Below, piece after piece: positions 5,970-7,729 of a DNA stretch of 7,729 bases. Under the pieces are notes generated by a model. It saw nothing but the letters and a program-made list of their open reading frames with translations, was not told where the DNA came from and searched no databases. The stretch's first letter is position 1. Each line of letters opens with the position of its first letter. Made by a program: the position numbers and the translations under genes. The DNA is from CAYXLI01 sp964464925 (lineage in GTDB: Bacteria > Acidobacteriota > Terriglobia > Bryobacterales > Bryobacteraceae): positions 1 to 7,729 of the forward strand of contig CAYXLI010000066.1 in the NCBI GenBank assembly GCA_964464925.1, written 5' to 3'.

Positions 5970-6395
5970 CTAGTGTTCCGTGCCGGCTGGTTCACGAGCG
6001 CCACCAGATGGCACCCACCGCCGAGGCTCTGAAACCACGAAGACATAAGGATGCTCATAACGGAACGACGTCCGCGGCCGGTCCGAGATCTGCTTGTCCA
6101 GCACGAACCTGTACGTCAGGAGAACCGTATCCGATTTGGTTGAACAGAAAGTGAAGCGCCACTGCTTGATATTCTGCTCGGCAGCCTTGGCGAGCAATGG
6201 ATGGCCCGAGATAACTCGGACACTTTCGATCGCTCCATTTCCGGCAAGTCGAACATTTATCTTGACCTCTCCTTCGATCCTTGCCTGTTGTCCCAGAATC
6301 GGATAGTCCATCCCCACGATTCGAGTTGGCAAAGGCTGAGCTCCGCACGCGAATGCACACCAGAGCACCCAACTGACAACGAGAGCGGTCCTCAT
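5970..6395 (-). CDS. stand-alone exported TonB C-terminal-domain protein
   Basis: A 141-residue protein. Residues 1-20 are a signal peptide (M-R-T, then a hydrophobic core ending C-A-F-A-C-G-A-Q). Residues about 28-100 are a TonB C-terminal domain: M-D-Y-P-I-L-G-Q-Q-A-R-I-E-G-E-V-K-I-N-V, then V-I-S-G-H-P-L-L-A-K-A-A, then I-K-Q-W-R-F. The tail (about 110-141) is Pro/Arg/Glu-rich. True TonB spans the inner membrane, binds ExbBD and has a long Pro-rich linker. This protein is the terminal domain alone behind a cleavable signal, so it probably acts in the periplasm as a binding domain and not as an energy transducer. Its ATG at 6395 overlaps the TAA of the preceding RHS ORF (TAATG), and I see no good ribosome binding site, so translation is probably coupled. 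A small gene right after a toxin-like tail occupies the immunity-gene position, but an immunity role is only an idea. Confidence 0.82.
   Translation of the reverse strand: MRTALVVSWVLWCAFACGAQPLPTRIVGMDYPILGQQARIEGEVKINVRLAGNGAIESVRVISGHPLLAKAAEQNIKQWRFTFCSTKSDTVLLTYRFVLDKQISDRPRTSFRYEHPYVFVVSEPRRWVPSGGAREPAGTEH
5980..6014. repeat. small hairpin over the 3' end of the TonB-C gene
   Basis: GTGCC (5980-5984) pairs with GGCAC (6010-6014) and CTGGT (5987-5991) pairs with ACCAG (6003-6007), with a 2x2 internal loop. It covers the last codons of the TonB-C gene. There is no T-run, so terminator function is uncertain. Confidence 0.4.
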
Positions 6396-7243
6396 TAGAA
6401 GCGCCCCAATGTCTTTGAACAGTCCTGGTGGATTAGAGCGTCGTTTTGGTTGCCGGCCCCACGATCATTGAAGTCGGCTTGAAAACCCTTTGCATCTAAC
6501 GCGTGCGCAAACTCGTGCAACAGGATGAAAGCCTGGGCCCTCGGGGTCCCTCCCGCAATTCGTTTGCGATTGACAACGCAAGCGGAACTGAAGAAGGCTC
6601 CTCCAGCGTTTACGACGATAGCAGCCTCTACAGAGGTCAAGTCAGTCCCAGCGGTGTTGGTGAATGCTGCTACATTCTGACTGGAATCCGCGACCTCCAG
6701 CAAGTCATTGCTAAGCAGATCCGCCACATATTCGCCTAGTTTGTTGCCGACGCTTTCGAGGAAACGGCGGCAATCGGAGTCGATATTCTGTAATAGCTCT
6801 TGAACACGGCGCGCGACTGCCGCATACGCAGCGCCGGTCTTCTGCACATTTGTTACCTTCAGCGATGAAGTTGTGTTCTGCGGACCACCTGATTGCACAT
6901 CTTCATGATAAGGATCCGGCGTCAAGAACCTTCCAATCGACGCCGAGTAATACCTCTGATCCGCGTAATCAATCCCAGTGGTCTTGTCCCAGTAATACGT
7001 CGCAAAGGAATCATCGTTCTGCACCGCGGAACCACGCTCCTCTCCGAACGGATAATACGTGAAGGAAACCTCCTCCGTCCCGTCATCGCCGCGCTTCTTG
7101 TACACTTGTTTGTTGTCCGGCGCGTATCCATAATACTCGCTATACAGCAGTCCCGCCCTGCGCGGTTGCCATCCGGCTTCCCCACATCGAACGTGCCTGA
7201 ATCGACGCCAACGGCCCCACCCCCGTCCTGTTGCCGTTCGCAT
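6395..7243 (-). CDS. RHS core tip with an HExxH metallopeptidase-like C-terminal domain
   Basis: A 282-residue ORF. Residues 1-31 are an out-of-frame reading of RHS DNA. From about 32 the RHS core resumes: Y-Y-G-Y-A-P-D-N-K-Q-V-Y-K-K (37-50), Y-Y-P-F-G-E-E-R-G-S-A (63-73), A-T-Y-Y-W-D-K-T-T-G-I-D-Y-A-D-Q-R-Y-Y (81-99) and G-R-F-L-T-P-D-P-Y (104-112). This is the classic end of an RHS shell, after which a variable toxin domain begins. The variable part (about 115-282) has a helical first half with D-S-D-C-R-R-F-L (155-162), then G-G-A-F-F (214-218) and G-G-T-P-R-A-Q-A-F-I-L-L-H-E-F-A-H-A-L (231-249). H-E-F-A-H (243-247) is the zinc-binding HExxH motif of zincin peptidases. A later N-Q-N-D-A-L-I-H-Q-D-C (265-275) could give a third ligand. 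The inferred role is a protease effector released by the RHS shell. The normal N-terminal shell is missing, so secretion from this copy is doubtful. The stop overlaps the TonB-C gene. Confidence 0.75.
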   Translation of the reverse strand: MRTATGRGWGRWRRFRHVRCGEAGWQPRRAGLLYSEYYGYAPDNKQVYKKRGDDGTEEVSFTYYPFGEERGSAVQNDDSFATYYWDKTTGIDYADQRYYSASIGRFLTPDPYHEDVQSGGPQNTTSSLKVTNVQKTGAAYAAVARRVQELLQNIDSDCRRFLESVGNKLGEYVADLLSNDLLEVADSSQNVAAFTNTAGTDLTSVEAAIVVNAGGAFFSSACVVNRKRIAGGTPRAQAFILLHEFAHALDAKGFQADFNDRGAGNQNDALIHQDCSKTLGRF

Positions 7244-7260
7244 CGTACTGGTAATAATTC
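7026..7260 (-). repeat. direct repeat, copy 2 of the shared RHS segment
   Basis: The shorter partner of 5555-5930. Many stretches are identical or nearly so, including the one encoding Y-Y-G-Y-A-P-D-N-K and the minus-strand GATGACGGGACGGA block. It carries small indels near 7180-7195 that break the reading frame. Confidence 0.8.
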
Positions 7261-7336
7261 GCCCTGTTACCGAGCCCCGTCAACTGATTCCGCCCACGTT
7301 CTGAGTCAGCCGGTTCCCAAACCCGTCACAGCTCCA
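7244..7336 (-). pseudogene. frameshifted upstream part of RHS remnant 2
   Basis: On the minus strand one frame reads W-S-C-D-G-F-G-N-R-L-T-Q-N-V-G-G and stops at TGA. One base off, the next frame continues Q-L-T-G-L-G-N-R-A-N-Y-Y-Q-Y-D-A-N-G-N-R-T-G-V-G, which runs past 7243 into the main ORF's region in a different frame. Both are typical YD-repeat blocks (D-G-F-G-N-R, Y-D-A-N-G-N-R). At least two, probably three, frameshifts therefore separate RHS coding pieces between 7336 and about 7150. Upstream of 7336 the RHS character ends. The bulk of an RHS shell, usually over 1000 residues, is absent. Confidence 0.7.
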
Positions 7337-7337
7337 C

Positions 7338-7378
7338 GATCGGGACCACGGACTCGTTCGCCCGCGCTGGTCCCGATC
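7338..7378. repeat. perfect 11-bp inverted repeat with a 19-base loop
   Basis: GATCGGGACCA (7338-7348) and TGGTCCCGATC (7368-7378) are exact reverse complements around a GC-rich loop. It sits exactly where RHS similarity stops on the left. It may be a hairpin of a mobile repeat or a recombination end. There is no T-run. Confidence 0.7.
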
Positions 7379-7724
7379 TTCTCCTCTCCTCTAAGGCAGG
7401 CGAGACCGGCCTGCAAGGCACCGCTGCGCTGGTAAAGAGTACTGAAACCTTTGTACCTGGTCAATAGGCTTTTGTGCAGAATTTCTCATTATGCGGCCCA
7501 AGAACAGGCAAACTGTACAAACGGAATCGAATAAATATGTGGATATGAGTCGTAAGAGCAACGGCGTGACCGCACCGATACGCCAGTTTCGAGTCAGCCA
7601 TCCTTAGCGGTCACAAACCTCCTCCAACTCAATCTCCCCTCTTTTCTTCCACTTACCTGCCCTTCGCCCAAGTCACAGAACACCCCGCCTGCGACCATCA
7701 CGCTAGAAAGAGGTGTATCGAATC
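7379..7724. other. apparently non-coding region upstream of the right-edge gene
   Basis: I found no convincing gene on either strand in these roughly 345 bases. Short frames, such as a 32-codon minus-strand ORF beginning M-R-N-S-A-Q-K-P, have no recognisable content. The part from about 7450 to 7560 is AT-richer than its surroundings. The part from about 7620 to 7690 is pyrimidine-rich (CCTCCTCCAACTC, CCCCTCTTTTCTTCC). It probably holds the leader and promoter of the gene starting at 7725, but I cannot pick a promoter with confidence. Confidence 0.4.
7709..7715 (+). promoter_or_regulatory. ribosome binding site for the right-edge gene
   Basis: AGAGGTG on the plus strand, 9 bases before an ATG at 7725. 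Sequence and spacing are those of a good Shine-Dalgarno site. Confidence 0.45.
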
Positions 7725-7729
7725 ATGTC
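7725..7729 (+). CDS. probable gene start, cut by the window edge
   Basis: An ATG followed by TC (Met-Ser likely) is preceded at a proper distance by AGAGGTG, downstream of a long non-coding stretch. Only the first codon is visible, so no function can be stated. The call rests on the ribosome binding site alone. Confidence 0.35.

Noticed and set aside
5970..6395. True TonB energy transducer
   Set aside because: There is no Pro-rich periplasm-spanning linker, and the N-terminal segment looks like a cleavable signal peptide. Only the terminal domain is present.
6893..7435. 180-codon plus-strand frame opposite RHS remnant 2
   Set aside because: It is antisense to clear RHS blocks and rich in Pro/Arg/Ser with no motif, typical of the complement of GC-rich coding DNA.
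1..7729. CRISPR array, tRNA or rRNA
   Set aside because: No regularly spaced short repeats, no cloverleaf with a T-arm GTTCGA-type pattern in context, and no conserved rRNA blocks were seen.

Overview
The window looks like an accessory, partly degraded stretch of a GC-rich Acidobacteria-type chromosome (Solibacter/Bryobacter-like). This rests on family content: an ADOP-type double-FtsX permease, a PEP-CTERM surface protein, RHS tips ending in Y-Y-P-F-G-E and D-Y-A-D-Q-R-Y-Y motifs, a stand-alone TonB-C protein and an IS66 remnant. No tRNA, rRNA, CRISPR array or complete mobile element was seen.

Layout. The plus strand holds the 3' end of an unidentified gene (to 146), a complete secreted DNRLRE-like/PEP-CTERM protein (304-996), a large palindrome (1015-1097), the C-terminal stub of an IS66 transposase (about 1141-1362), a TTCG-loop hairpin (1389-1412) and a small KTSC-domain gene (1459-1656) whose expected N-terminus lies in another frame. 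From 1726 to about 7340 everything reads on the minus strand. In its transcription order (right to left) this block holds: RHS remnant 2 with an HExxH metallopeptidase-like tail; a TonB-C protein that overlaps its stop codon; RHS remnant 1, a partial duplicate of remnant 2; a possible 53-codon ORF joined by 4-base overlaps on both sides; a secreted protein missing its 3' end; a GT4 glycosyltransferase missing its 5' end; and an intact ADOP permease. The last 290 bases appear non-coding until a ribosome binding site and ATG at the right edge on the plus strand.

Interpretation. Two RHS tips in the same orientation share DNA, and each is followed by different downstream genes. This resembles the RHS/polymorphic-toxin pattern of a shared core with swapped C-terminal modules and displaced orphan tips. 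The best candidate for an undescribed unit is remnant 2's metallopeptidase-like tail plus the overlapping periplasmic TonB-C gene. Frameshifts, a truncated-gene junction near 5000-5020 and the transposase stub show that much of the region is decaying. The permease and the PEP-CTERM gene look intact.

All family assignments come from reading motifs by eye. No database search was possible.
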